The notes beneath the pieces are model-generated. The model was not told the DNA's origin. It did not search any database and was given only the letters and a program-made list of their open reading frames with translations. The translations under genes were made by a program, and so were the position numbers. A stretch of DNA of 64,000 nt from Streptomyces sp. NBC_00390 (GTDB taxonomy: Bacteria; Actinomycetota; Actinomycetes; Streptomycetales; Streptomycetaceae): the NCBI RefSeq assembly GCF_036057275.1, contig NZ_CP107945.1, positions 1,488,001-1,552,000 of the forward strand, given 5' to 3'. This document shows, in pieces, positions 17,000 through 25,350 of this stretch (position 1 is the first letter of the stretch; each line of letters starts with the position of its first letter).

Positions 17000-19900
17000 G
17001 TGAGCGGGGCGAGAGGACCATTCATCTTGTCCGGATTAGCAAGAAGAAAACGCGCCTTGTCCCGCATAGCAATTGGCACGGCGCTGCTTACCGCGGCACC
17101 GCTCGCCATCGCGGGGGCCACCGGTGCCGTGGCCGCGGAAGACATCACGCCGGCTGCTGCCGCTCAGGTGAAGCAGCCGAGTGCCGCGGACATCGCCAAG
17201 GCGGACCTCGCGTGGGCGACCGAGCACAGCAAGGGAGGCATCCCCTGGGCCCTCGCCCAGGCGAAGAAGGCGGGGAAGGAGGTTCTCGTCCCGAACGAGA
17301 CGACGGCCACCACCCTCACCCACGCCAACCCGGACGGGTCGCTCACCTCGGAGCTGACCCCGGGTCCAGCGCGGATGCAGCGCGGCGGCACATGGGTGGA
17401 CGTGGACGCCACGCTGACCACCAACGCCCAGGGCGAGGTGGTTTCCAAGGCCCACCCCGGCGGCCTCGAACTCGCCCCCGGTGGCGGCACCCCCGCTCCC
17501 TCGCTGAGGGCAGCCAAGGACGCGGCCGGCCGGGATCTGGTGACCCTGGGCAGCGGCGACGGGCAGGTCACGCTGCAGTGGAAGGGCGGCCTCCCCAAAC
17601 CGCGTCTGGACGGCACCCGCGCCACGTACAAGGACGCCGTCCCCGGTGCCGATGTGGTGGTGGAGGCGACCCGGACGGGGTTCGAGCAGTTCGTCGACAT
17701 CAAGCAGCGGCCCGCCACCAGCGGCTACAGCTACACCCTGCCGCTGAAGACCGAGGGCCTGGAAGCCGAGCCGCAGAAGGACGGCTCGGTGACCTTCACC
17801 GATCCGAAGACCGGTGAGAAGCGGGCTGTGATGCCCGCCCCGGTGATGTGGGACGCCACGGTGGACAAGGTCTCCGGGGAGCACACCAACCGACACCCGG
17901 TGGACATGAGGGTCGTGGACAAGGGCGACGGCGCGTTCGACCTCGTGGTCACCCCGGACGCCGGCTTCCTGGCCGACCCGGACACGAAGTACCCGGTGAC
18001 CGTCGACCCCTCGACGTCGAACCTGTCGAATGTCTTCGACACCTATGTCCAGCAGGGCGAGACCGGTGACCTGTCCACGGACGTCGAGCTCGACTTCGGC
18101 AACCCCGGCACCACCAACAGCGATGGCACTCCACGCACCGCCCGGTCGTTCGTCACCTGGAACACCGCGGCGTTCAAGGACGCGATCGTCACGAACGCCG
18201 ACGTCTCCTTGTGGAACTTCCACTCCGGGAACACCGACTGCCAGCCGCAGGAATGGACGATCTGGGACACCAACGGCTCGTCCACCGCCTCGCGGTGGAC
18301 GAGGCAGCCCACCTGGAACCAGCAGTTCCACTCCTCCACCCAGACCAAGGGCAACCCGTCCTGCACGAACGCCCCCGACGGATGGATCACCGCGGACATC
18401 ACCACGCTCGTGCAGAGCTGGTCCTCCGCCCTGGACGGCAAGGGCTACATGGGCCTGCGTGCCGCCACGGACGACGTCAAGGACTGGAAGCGCGTCAACA
18501 GCGCGAACGCCACCAGCAACCCGCCGAAGCTGACGGTCACTTGGAACTACCGTCCCGGTGACGGCACCGCGCAGCAGGCCGGCGCCCCGTTCAAGTCCTA
18601 CGCCGGTGTCTGGGCGGTGAACACCACCACGCCGACCCTGCGGGACAAGTTCACCGACGCCGACGGTGACAAGGTCAACGGAACCTTCCAGATCTACGAC
18701 GCGGCCACGAACAAGCCCATCACCACCCCGGCCGGGGAAGGCCTGATCGTCTCCGGCTACGTCACCCCGGGCTCCTGGGCCTCGGTGAAGGTCCCGGCCG
18801 GGCAGCTGGCCGACGGCAAGACGTACAAGTTCCGCACCAACGCCTACGACGGCACCCACTACAACCTGAACTGGTCCCCGTGGCGTGAGTTCGTCGTGGA
18901 CACCACCGCGCCGGGCGAGCCCAAGAGCGTGTCCTCTGCGACCTACCCCGAAAACTGGGGCGGCGGCGGAGCGGGCGTCCAGGGCACCTTCAACGTCGAC
19001 ACCGGCGTCACCGACGCCCGTGACGTGCAGTACCGCCTCGACCCGTTCGAGGACGATGCGGCGGAGTCCGGCTGGTCCACCACCCCCACGACCACCACCG
19101 CCACGACCACCAAGGCCGTCGCCGCGACGAACACCGCCGCGTACGTCGCGACACCCGCCGAGGACGGCAACCACGTGGTGCAGACCCGCAGCGTGGACCG
19201 TGCGGACAACGTCGGCCCGATCCGTGACTACGGCTTCACCGCCGGAAACCGGGACTACAACCGCAAGCAGAAGATCGACATCAAGCTGCCGAAGACGGAC
19301 CCGGACGCCGCGTCCCCCGCGCTCACGGACGATCCACTGCCGGCGCCGGGATGGAAGCAGGGTTCGGCCGGCCGCACCTTCAACAAGGGCGGCATGGAAG
19401 TGACCATCACCCCGAAGGCGCAGCGGTCCCTCGAAGGCACCCGGAAGGCAGCCAAGGAGGCTGCGAAGCGGGCGCCCAGCTACCCCGACCCGGTCGTAAA
19501 GGACTCCTGGTGCCAGCCGAGCCTTGCCGGTGAGGCACAGAAGTCGCTGATGACCCGCAACAAAGCCTGCCTCTTCTTCGACCTCAGCTTCACCGCCAGG
19601 AGCAAGACCCTGCCCGGCGTCGACGACATCGAATACAAGGCCACCTTCGAGACCGCCTTCCAGATCAAGACCGACCCGCACGCCGGCGACGTCAAGACCT
19701 GGATCCAGCTGAACCCCATCACCAACACGTTCCCCGCCCAGGACCGCGCCGTCCTGCTCGGCTCCGGTGACCCGGACGCCTGGATCTCGTCCATGTGCTA
19801 CAGCGACGGCTGCAACGACGGGGCAGGCGGAAAGGACATCGACTTCTACGGAGAAACCAACTGGAAAGGCGGCATGAACGGCAACCAGCCCAACGACCCG

Positions 19901-20839
19901 CACATGATCACCGGCACCGCCGACCACAAGTGGAACGGCAAGGTCGACAACGCCTCCGGCACCCGCGACGTCGACCTCTCCAAGAGCATGCCGGTGTACT
20001 TCGCCGGCATGCCCGACACTGACGTGGAGCCGCCGCCCGCCCCGGACGGCAGGAAGCGTGAATGGCAGGACGCGACCGGCCCGTGGCGGTCCCCGGATCT
20101 CATCGTGCGCTGCGACAAGGTCGACTCCAACGGCGTCCCCGGCTGCGTGATGCCGCAGTACACACCTGAGTACAAGTTCAACACCGCCAAGTACACGGCC
20201 GCCGCGGCTCACGTCTGGATGGTGCAGAACAAGAGCAAGCCGTCCCAGGGGCTCGGCGCCACTCCGGAGAAGCCGCTGCACTACCACCCGTCTGCGAGCC
20301 GGGCGGAGAGCGGTTGGAACGCCGAGAAGGACTCCCGCAAGGTGATGTGCACCAAGTATCGGGGCAAGCGCGCCGCCGATGGTTGGGTGCCGACGAAGAA
20401 CTTCGTCAACCACCCGAAGACGATGATGCACCAGGAACTCGTGAACAGTCCGTACCCGGATACGATCTCGTGTGACGAATTCCCGTTCGCCTCGACCTAC
20501 GAGTCCCCGGGGCTGCCCGCCAACAAGGGCGGCAAGATGCCCGCCGGTAAGAACGGCGGCGGTGAGTGCATCCAGACCGTATCGGCCAAGACCGATGACG
20601 CCAGCGAACACCTGCTGGACGACACCCGCTACGACCCACCGACCTGGGACGAGAACTGCGGTCGCTCGTCGATGTCGACGTACATGAACTCGGGCGCAAT
20701 GAGCCGCTTGGGTAACGAGTTCGCCCCGCAATTCCGGCTCCTCGACAAGGACCCGTACACCGTGGATGTCGGCGACGCATGGTTCAAGGCATGTGACACC
20801 TCCAAGGCCGACCTCATCTGTGCGATGAAGAAGCCCTGA
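17000..20839 (+). CDS. Large secreted DNRLRE protein with C-terminal NucA/NucB nuclease domain
   Basis: Up to 1,279 residues. A signal peptide is clear (ARRKRALSRIAIG, hydrophobic core, GAVA before AEDI). Residues about 345-515 form a DNRLRE-type domain (FDTYVQQGETGDLSTDVELD), followed by Ig/FnIII-like modules (DKFTDADGDKVNGTFQIYDA; VDTTAPGEP). Cysteine-containing segments (CQPSLAGEAQ, CYSDGCND) precede a C-terminal domain of about 150 residues with SCDEFPFAST and a GGGECIQTV segment, typical of secreted DNA-cleaving NucA/NucB enzymes. This head-plus-nuclease layout resembles polymorphic toxins. The start could be GTG 17000 or TTG 17027 (better RBS, GAGAGG). A rare TTA codon lies at 17036-17038. 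The converging SUKH gene is the likely immunity gene. Confidence 0.85.
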   Translation: MSGARGPFILSGLARRKRALSRIAIGTALLTAAPLAIAGATGAVAAEDITPAAAAQVKQPSAADIAKADLAWATEHSKGGIPWALAQAKKAGKEVLVPNETTATTLTHANPDGSLTSELTPGPARMQRGGTWVDVDATLTTNAQGEVVSKAHPGGLELAPGGGTPAPSLRAAKDAAGRDLVTLGSGDGQVTLQWKGGLPKPRLDGTRATYKDAVPGADVVVEATRTGFEQFVDIKQRPATSGYSYTLPLKTEGLEAEPQKDGSVTFTDPKTGEKRAVMPAPVMWDATVDKVSGEHTNRHPVDMRVVDKGDGAFDLVVTPDAGFLADPDTKYPVTVDPSTSNLSNVFDTYVQQGETGDLSTDVELDFGNPGTTNSDGTPRTARSFVTWNTAAFKDAIVTNADVSLWNFHSGNTDCQPQEWTIWDTNGSSTASRWTRQPTWNQQFHSSTQTKGNPSCTNAPDGWITADITTLVQSWSSALDGKGYMGLRAATDDVKDWKRVNSANATSNPPKLTVTWNYRPGDGTAQQAGAPFKSYAGVWAVNTTTPTLRDKFTDADGDKVNGTFQIYDAATNKPITTPAGEGLIVSGYVTPGSWASVKVPAGQLADGKTYKFRTNAYDGTHYNLNWSPWREFVVDTTAPGEPKSVSSATYPENWGGGGAGVQGTFNVDTGVTDARDVQYRLDPFEDDAAESGWSTTPTTTTATTTKAVAATNTAAYVATPAEDGNHVVQTRSVDRADNVGPIRDYGFTAGNRDYNRKQKIDIKLPKTDPDAASPALTDDPLPAPGWKQGSAGRTFNKGGMEVTITPKAQRSLEGTRKAAKEAAKRAPSYPDPVVKDSWCQPSLAGEAQKSLMTRNKACLFFDLSFTARSKTLPGVDDIEYKATFETAFQIKTDPHAGDVKTWIQLNPITNTFPAQDRAVLLGSGDPDAWISSMCYSDGCNDGAGGKDIDFYGETNWKGGMNGNQPNDPHMITGTADHKWNGKVDNASGTRDVDLSKSMPVYFAGMPDTDVEPPPAPDGRKREWQDATGPWRSPDLIVRCDKVDSNGVPGCVMPQYTPEYKFNTAKYTAAAAHVWMVQNKSKPSQGLGATPEKPLHYHPSASRAESGWNAEKDSRKVMCTKYRGKRAADGWVPTKNFVNHPKTMMHQELVNSPYPDTISCDEFPFASTYESPGLPANKGGKMPAGKNGGGECIQTVSAKTDDASEHLLDDTRYDPPTWDENCGRSSMSTYMNSGAMSRLGNEFAPQFRLLDKDPYTVDVGDAWFKACDTSKADLICAMKKP

Positions 20840-20851
20840 CAGGCTGATCAC

Positions 20852-20890
20852 GCTCCCGGCCCCAGCCCCGAACCGGCTGGGGCTGGGAGC
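20852..20890. terminator. Bidirectional terminator between toxin and immunity genes
   Basis: A 16-bp stem with one G-T wobble (arms at 20852-20867 and 20875-20890, loop CCGAACC) lies between the converging stops at 20839 and 20900. Confidence 0.85.
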
Positions 20891-20899
20891 CAACCGTCC

Positions 20900-21550
20900 T
20901 CAAGAAACCGGGTGGAACGACTCCCAGCCGTCCACAGAAGGAGAGTCAGGGTGTTCCCACACCAGACATCCCTTCACCACCCCAGGCAGCTCTGGCCACC
21001 TTTGACTCACGAACGGACCACTGCCTGACTCCAGCGCCTCGGCAACCGCCTCGAGATAGGAACCGACAGAAGGAAACTCAGGCGCGGACATCTCGGGCCC
21101 GGAGTGCGCGGACCACTGCCCCTCACCGCCGCCTCCAGGCCCCCCGGATGCGTCGACATAGCGGCCCATCAGGGCCCCTTCCTGATCCTCACCCAGCCAG
21201 GCAACCCACGCCCTCCCCCAGTCGACATCAGGCCAATTGAACGACAGGCGAATGGCGGCGGCCTGCCTCGGACTGAGGAAAGCCCCACCGGGCAGGAACA
21301 TCTCCGACCGAAGCTCGCCCTCCTCGTCCGCTTCAACCTCGACGCACTCCACGCCGCCACACACCCGCCACAGGACTTTCAACTCATCGGGGAATCCATG
21401 TCCCAGCCACTGCCACAGCTGCTCCTCGTCGGTGCGGACCTCCTCGTCGGTAGCCGGCGGCAGCAGGCTCTGGTGGGAGACCGGCGCGTTCTTCTCCAGC
21501 CAGCAGGAAACACGCGCCCACACACGTTCGACATTCGGGTAGTCGGTCAT
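20900..21550 (-). CDS. SMI1/KNR4 (SUKH) family protein, probable immunity protein
   Basis: A 216-residue protein starting at the ATG of 21548-21550 (MTDYPNVERVWARVSCWLEK). The segments PATDEEVRTDEEQLWQWLGH, GFPDELKVLWRVCGGVECVE and MFLPGGAFLSPRQAA, followed by a DWGRAWVAWLGEDQEG core and FPSVGSYLEAVAEALESG, fit the SUKH superfamily. Its members commonly neutralise nuclease toxins, including NucA/NucB-type and HNH toxins. It converges with the nuclease gene across a 60-bp spacer. It is acidic, which suits an inhibitor of a DNA-binding nuclease. The pairing is inferred from position and family, not tested. Confidence 0.75.
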   Translation of the reverse strand: MTDYPNVERVWARVSCWLEKNAPVSHQSLLPPATDEEVRTDEEQLWQWLGHGFPDELKVLWRVCGGVECVEVEADEEGELRSEMFLPGGAFLSPRQAAAIRLSFNWPDVDWGRAWVAWLGEDQEGALMGRYVDASGGPGGGGEGQWSAHSGPEMSAPEFPSVGSYLEAVAEALESGSGPFVSQRWPELPGVVKGCLVWEHPDSPSVDGWESFHPVS

Positions 21551-21663
21551 GCCCCCGAGCCTACGAAACGTGAACCCGGGTCCCGCACAAAGGTCCAGGA
21601 GGCCACGCGCTCCGCGATGCTGCTCGCCACGGCCGCCATCGTCACCGTCATCGTGGCCGCGCT

Positions 21664-21963
21664 GTGAAGCCCCTGGCAGCGGTACTGGCCGCCCTTGTGC
21701 TGGCCGCTGGGATCCTCGCCGGTGTCGGCCGTCCCGGCGTACCCGAAGGCCCGCGCGAGCCACAGCCGGCCGAGACGCACCAGCCTGCGCCCGCTTCGGG
21801 CGGCGGTGAGGTGGACTGTGTCAAGCTCGCCGCCGAGCTGAAGGCCGAGCAGGACGCGAAGACCGACGAGCCCGAGAAGAACGGTAGAGCGACCCTCGAG
21901 ATGGTGGCTGTGCCGCAGGAGTGCAAGGACGAGCTCCGCACAGCAGGCGTCGACCGCCACTGA
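21664..21963 (+). CDS. Small secreted protein of unknown function
   Basis: A 99-residue protein from the GTG at 21664. It has an N-terminal hydrophobic stretch (LAAVLAALVLAAGILAGVG), a Pro/Glu-rich linker, and a short C-terminal region with two cysteines (DCVKLAAELKAEQD; VPQECKDELR) that could form a disulphide after export. A very short open frame ending TAAIVTVIVAAL overlaps its start by 4 nt and may be the end of a lost membrane protein. I recognise no family. Confidence 0.55.
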   Translation: MKPLAAVLAALVLAAGILAGVGRPGVPEGPREPQPAETHQPAPASGGGEVDCVKLAAELKAEQDAKTDEPEKNGRATLEMVAVPQECKDELRTAGVDRH

Positions 21964-22007
21964 GCGCCCATTGAGCTAAGAGGTCGTTTCCATCTGGTTG
22001 CACCGCT

Positions 22008-22210
22008 TCACGCGCCTCGGTGCTGCACTTGCGCCTCATGCGTATCGGGTTCGTGCGCGGTGCAGCGAGAGTAATCGCCGATGTACATAGGCCGATCGGG
22101 CGTGAGCCGCACCATCGCCGCGTAGTCGGCATGACTGTCCTCGGCTGCTCCACAACCGCGCGCAGCCAGTCGATCACGTCTCGGTCGTACGTGCCACACG
22201 CACGTCCGCC
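22008..22210 (-). pseudogene. Possible frameshifted small gene
   Basis: Two overlapping minus-strand frames read plausibly when joined: RDVIDWLRAVVEQ in one, and DSHADYAAMVRLTPDRPMYI, GDYSRCTAHEPDTHEAQVQH in the other, with the shift near 22155. The second part has a composition unlike random GC-rich DNA. I do not recognise the family. It sits just beyond the end of the ATPase gene. Confidence 0.3.
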
Positions 22211-22662
22211 CACACAGTCTTACCAGGAGCGTCGGCGCGGGGTGTGACGCCCCAGCGGTCGGCGAGGCGGGCCATGAGGTACAGACCGCGGCCCGACTCC
22301 TCGTCGAGGGGTGGTGGGATCTCGACGGCCTCGGGGGCGGGGCAACGCTCGGTACGGGTGTCGGCGACCTCGATACGGAGGGTGGTGGCCGGGCCTGCGG
22401 CGTTCGCCGTGAGGCGGAGGTGGAAGTCCCGGCCGGGGAGGTGCCCATGGCGCACGGCGTTCGCGGTGAGCTCCGCGGCGATGAGGGTGATCGTCTCGTT
22501 GGGGGTGGAGCCGTACGGGTAACCCCAGTCGTGAAGCCGGTGCGAGACGAGCCGGCGGGCGAGGCGGGCGCCGCGCGTGGTGGAGGTGAACTGCATCGAG
22601 AACTCGCGGGTGGAGGTGGGCTGTTGCTGGGGCGCCACGTGAGGGGTAATTGCTCGGTTCAT
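22174..22662 (-). CDS. ATP-binding protein of a WhiJ-like locus (HATPase_c)
   Basis: A 162-residue GHKL ATPase like the one at 2274-2741. It has the N box LIAAELTANAVRHGHLPGRD, then LRIEVADTRTE, EESGRGLYLMARLADRWGV and PGKTVWADV. It is divergent from an HTH/DUF5753 regulator and near a DUF397 gene, forming the three-part set seen around whiJ and abaA in Streptomyces, where such sets influence sporulation and antibiotic production. The start at 22662 (MNRAITPH) gives the same distance to the conserved upstream element as in the paralogue. Confidence 0.88.
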   Translation of the reverse strand: MNRAITPHVAPQQQPTSTREFSMQFTSTTRGARLARRLVSHRLHDWGYPYGSTPNETITLIAAELTANAVRHGHLPGRDFHLRLTANAAGPATTLRIEVADTRTERCPAPEAVEIPPPLDEESGRGLYLMARLADRWGVTPRADAPGKTVWADVRVARTTET

Positions 22663-22690
22663 GGGGGAAACGCCGGCGGTGGCTGCGTAC

Positions 22691-22715
22691 CGTTGACCAG
22701 CAGGGACGCGCTGAC
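22691..22715 (-). promoter_or_regulatory. Conserved element shared with 2221-2245
   Basis: On the minus strand this reads GCGCGTCCCTGCTGGTCA within a 25-nt block matching 2221-2245 at 23 of 25 positions. As there, 28 nt separate it from the ATG. It lies in the divergent spacer, so the adjacent HTH protein is a candidate binder. Confidence 0.5.
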
Positions 22716-22845
22716 GGGCACGGGCTGTACGCGTCCCGGACGGCGATGTACGCGGCCGGGAGCGTGACCCGTTCAGGTGTGGCGCGTTGGCCGCGCAGGC
22801 GCAGTACGGGTGTGCGGGCGGGACGGTACGGGAGGTGCGGGGGTC

Positions 22846-23679
22846 ATGGACGATCAGCAACAGCCGGAGCACGAGTACGAGACGGGATCGGGCATCCTGC
22901 ACGTCTTCGGGCAGCAGTTGAAGCTGTGCCGGGTACGGGCGGCGCTGGAGCGGGCGGAGTTGGGGGCGCTGACCGGGTACTCGGCGTCGACGATCGCCTC
23001 GTTCGAACAGGGGCGCCGGATTCCGCCGCCCCGGTTCATCGACAAGGCGGACGAGGTGCTGGATGCGGGCGGGTTACTGAAGGCGAGCAAAGAGGAGGTG
23101 GCGCGGGCACAGTATCCGGCGTTCTTCCGGGATGCGGCGCGGTTGGAGGCCGAGGCGGCTGAGCTGCATCTGTACGCCGTTCAGGCAGTTCCGGGACTCT
23201 TGCAGACTGAGGAGTACACCCGCGCACTACTCACCAAGCGCCGCCCGCTTCTGACTGAGGAGACAATCGAGCAGCGAGTTGCGGCCCGCCTCGCGCGGCA
23301 GGAGATCTTCAACAACTGGCTGGCTCCTCTCATGAGCTTCGCCATCGAGGAAGCGGTACTTCGTCGCCCCTTCGGTGGCAAGCCCGTTCTGCGTGGCCAG
23401 TTGGAGCAGTTGCTTCTGATCGGCGAGAAGCGCAACGTGGAGATCCAAGTCATGCCACTGGATCGGGAGGACAACGCAGGCGTCGACGGCCCGTTCACCT
23501 TGATCACGCGGAAGGGCGGAGCCCAGGTCGTGTACTTGGAGGTACAGGGCCGCAGCACCTTGGTCACAGACCCGGAGGAGGCCCGTGCCATCGCCGCGCG
23601 CTATGGGATCATCCGGGCGCAGGCTCTCACGCCACGAGAGTCGCTTGCATTCGTCGAGAAGTTGCTGGGAGAGCTATGA
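22846..23679 (+). CDS. HTH regulator with DUF5753 (WhiJ/Scr1 antitoxin-like)
   Basis: A 277-residue protein. Residues about 20-80 are an XRE-type helix-turn-helix (LKLCRVRAALERAELGALTG, YSASTIASFEQGRRIPPPRF). The remainder is a DUF5753 ligand-binding-like domain (LHLYAVQAVPGLLQTEEYTR, RVAARLARQEIF, VQGRSTLVTDPEEA). Proteins of this type regulate development and pair with DUF397 partners. The start is the ATG at 22846 after GGAGGTGCGGGGGTC. A TTA codon at 23074-23076 makes it a likely bldA target. Its stop overlaps the DUF397 start (ATGA). Confidence 0.92.
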   Translation: MDDQQQPEHEYETGSGILHVFGQQLKLCRVRAALERAELGALTGYSASTIASFEQGRRIPPPRFIDKADEVLDAGGLLKASKEEVARAQYPAFFRDAARLEAEAAELHLYAVQAVPGLLQTEEYTRALLTKRRPLLTEETIEQRVAARLARQEIFNNWLAPLMSFAIEEAVLRRPFGGKPVLRGQLEQLLLIGEKRNVEIQVMPLDREDNAGVDGPFTLITRKGGAQVVYLEVQGRSTLVTDPEEARAIAARYGIIRAQALTPRESLAFVEKLLGEL

Positions 23680-23882
23680 AGATCGCGGAGACCAACACAG
23701 CAGCTGCGGAGCTGGTCTGGCTCAAGAGCAGTTACAGCGGAGCCGAGGGTGGCGAATGTGTCGAGGTCGCGCCCTCCCCCGGCACCATCCACGTCCGCGA
23801 CTCGAAGGACAAGACGGGGCCGTCCCTGCGCGTGGCCTCCGAGGGCTGGGCTGCCTTCGTGGAATTCGCCGCGCAGGGCTGA
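23676..23882 (+). CDS. DUF397 domain protein
   Basis: A 68-residue protein with the DUF397 pattern: LVWLKSSYSGAEGGECVEVA, then IHVRDSKDKTGPSLRVASEG and WAAFVEFA. Family members are small partners of WhiJ-like HTH regulators and appear to modulate their DNA binding. The start codon overlaps the upstream stop by 4 nt, so the two are translationally coupled. Confidence 0.93.
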   Translation: MKIAETNTAAAELVWLKSSYSGAEGGECVEVAPSPGTIHVRDSKDKTGPSLRVASEGWAAFVEFAAQG

Positions 23883-23897
23883 GCGCGCACGTACGAC

Positions 23898-23936
23898 GGC
23901 GCCCCGCCACCGGAAGCGATCCCATGACGGGGCGCC
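23898..23936. terminator. Terminator between DUF397 gene and small minus-strand gene
   Basis: The arms GGCGCCCCG (23898-23906) and CGGGGCGCC (23928-23936) pair perfectly and are followed by TTCTTGT. They lie between converging genes. Confidence 0.7.
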
Positions 23937-23962
23937 TTCTTGTACGCGCCTGTACGTAACGC

Positions 23963-24139
23963 TCAGTCGGGCTTCTTCGCCCGGCCGCGCGCCTTCTTCT
24001 CCGGTCGCCAAGCCTTCAGGTCGTCCGCCGAGAGCCCGTGCTTCCCGCGCTGCTCGTCCAGGTACGCCTGGTACTCCCCGGACGGTGTTCCGCCCCACTC
24101 CTCGTCGTGCTCACCGTGCCACTGGTGGACCCACGGCAT
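23963..24139 (-). CDS. Small hypothetical protein (58 aa)
   Basis: The ATG at 24137-24139 has a good RBS (GAGGAGCTG directly before it). It opens a 58-residue frame: MPWVHQWHGEHDEEWGGTPS, then EYQAYLDEQRGKHGLSADDL, then a basic tail KKARGRAKKPD. Its composition is protein-like and the TGA at 23963-23965 lies just beyond the shared terminator. I recall similar short proteins in Streptomyces but no function. Confidence 0.65.
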   Translation of the reverse strand: MPWVHQWHGEHDEEWGGTPSGEYQAYLDEQRGKHGLSADDLKAWRPEKKARGRAKKPD

Positions 24140-24320
24140 CAGCTCCTCAATTCCTCCTGTACAGCGACCATCCGAGCACGCATGCGGGCATGGGCAGCAC
24201 GAGCGTCCTTGCCTGACCCGCGGCAGGGGTCGGCACCGTGATCTATTCGACGGCCCCTGAGACCCAGGACAAGCTGAGAGTTGGTCGGCGGTCGGGGTCT
24301 GTCGGCACTGGGCGGTCCCA

Positions 24321-25280
24321 CTACGCGACCACCACCGTCCGCTGTGCCGAGAAGTCGCCCCACTTGCCGTCGGGGAGCTTCGCCCGCAGTTTGACGCTGT
24401 AGCGCGTGCCCGGCTTGTCGGTGACCGTCATCGTGTACGTCGCCGTTCCGGCGGGCGGCGTGGCGCCCCAGACGATCGTCGTGGCCGGCCTGCCGTTGAG
24501 GAAGAGCTGGTGCTCCTTGACCGGGGCCCCGGTCCGGGGTGGCGTCCAGGAGAGTTCGATGGTGCCTTCGCGGGCGGTGGCCCTGAGGGCGGTCGGAGCG
24601 GTGCTGGGGCCGTCGCCGGGGGCCGAGAAGGTGGTGAGGTCGACGGCCTCGCTGTCCGGCGAGGAGTTCTCGGCGGCGTCGCGCGCCCGGACCGTGAAGG
24701 TGTAGACGGTGCCGGGCCGCAGCCCCGTGACCCGTGCCGTCGTCCGCGTACCGGACACGCTGTGGATGCGGGAGTCCTCCTGGTAGATGTCGTACGAGGT
24801 GACGCCTACGTCGTCGCGGGAGCGTGCCCAGGCCAAGGTCACCGCCCGGGCCCCGTCCACGCGCCCTTTCAGGGAGGCCGGACGGGTGGGGGCGGTGCGG
24901 TCGTCCGGTGTGGGGGCCGGGGTGGTGACGGAGACGGCCGGGCCGGCGGCGGAGAGATTCCCGGCGGCGTCGCGCGCGCGGACGGTGAAGCTGTACGCCG
25001 TCCCGGGGGTCAGGCGGTCGATGTCCACCATGTGCCGGACGGCGGGCAGGGACTTGACCCTGGTGCCCTTCTCGTAGACCTCGTAGCCGGTCACCGCCTT
25101 GTTGTCGGTGGCCTGCTCCCACATGACGTGCACCGACGTGGCACTGCCGGCCTGGGCGGTGACGCCGGCGGGTGTGGAAGGGCGTTCGGTGTCCTTGTCC
25201 TCGCCGCCGCGCGCGGCGCATGCGGTGAGCAGGAGTACGGCTGAGCAGGCCAACACTACGGTGGTGGGGGGACGTTGCAC
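24321..25280 (-). CDS. Lipoprotein with three fibronectin type III domains
   Basis: A 319-residue secreted lipoprotein. The signal ends in the lipobox LLTAC (Cys about residue 21). Three FnIII domains follow: about 34-118 (PAGVTAQAGSATSVHVMW, TPGTAYSFTVRARDAAGNLS), 128-212 (with the parallel RPGTVYTFTVRARDAAENSS) and 224-318. FnIII modules usually link enzymes to polysaccharide or act as spacers. No catalytic domain is present, so a cell-surface binding role is likely. The first two domains are very similar to each other, pointing to internal duplication. Confidence 0.9.
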   Translation of the reverse strand: MQRPPTTVVLACSAVLLLTACAARGGEDKDTERPSTPAGVTAQAGSATSVHVMWEQATDNKAVTGYEVYEKGTRVKSLPAVRHMVDIDRLTPGTAYSFTVRARDAAGNLSAAGPAVSVTTPAPTPDDRTAPTRPASLKGRVDGARAVTLAWARSRDDVGVTSYDIYQEDSRIHSVSGTRTTARVTGLRPGTVYTFTVRARDAAENSSPDSEAVDLTTFSAPGDGPSTAPTALRATAREGTIELSWTPPRTGAPVKEHQLFLNGRPATTIVWGATPPAGTATYTMTVTDKPGTRYSVKLRAKLPDGKWGDFSAQRTVVVA

Positions 25281-25350
25281 GGTCGGGCCTCCGCGGACGA
25301 CGGCATTGGTCCAGACCTATATGGCACACGTATCGGGTGGCTGCAAGGGG

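Noticed and set aside
17036..20893. A 1,285-codon minus-strand ORF opposite the toxin-like gene
   Set aside because: It is an antisense shadow of a GC-rich gene: Gly/Val/Arg-rich with no recognisable family, while the plus strand has signal peptide and domains.
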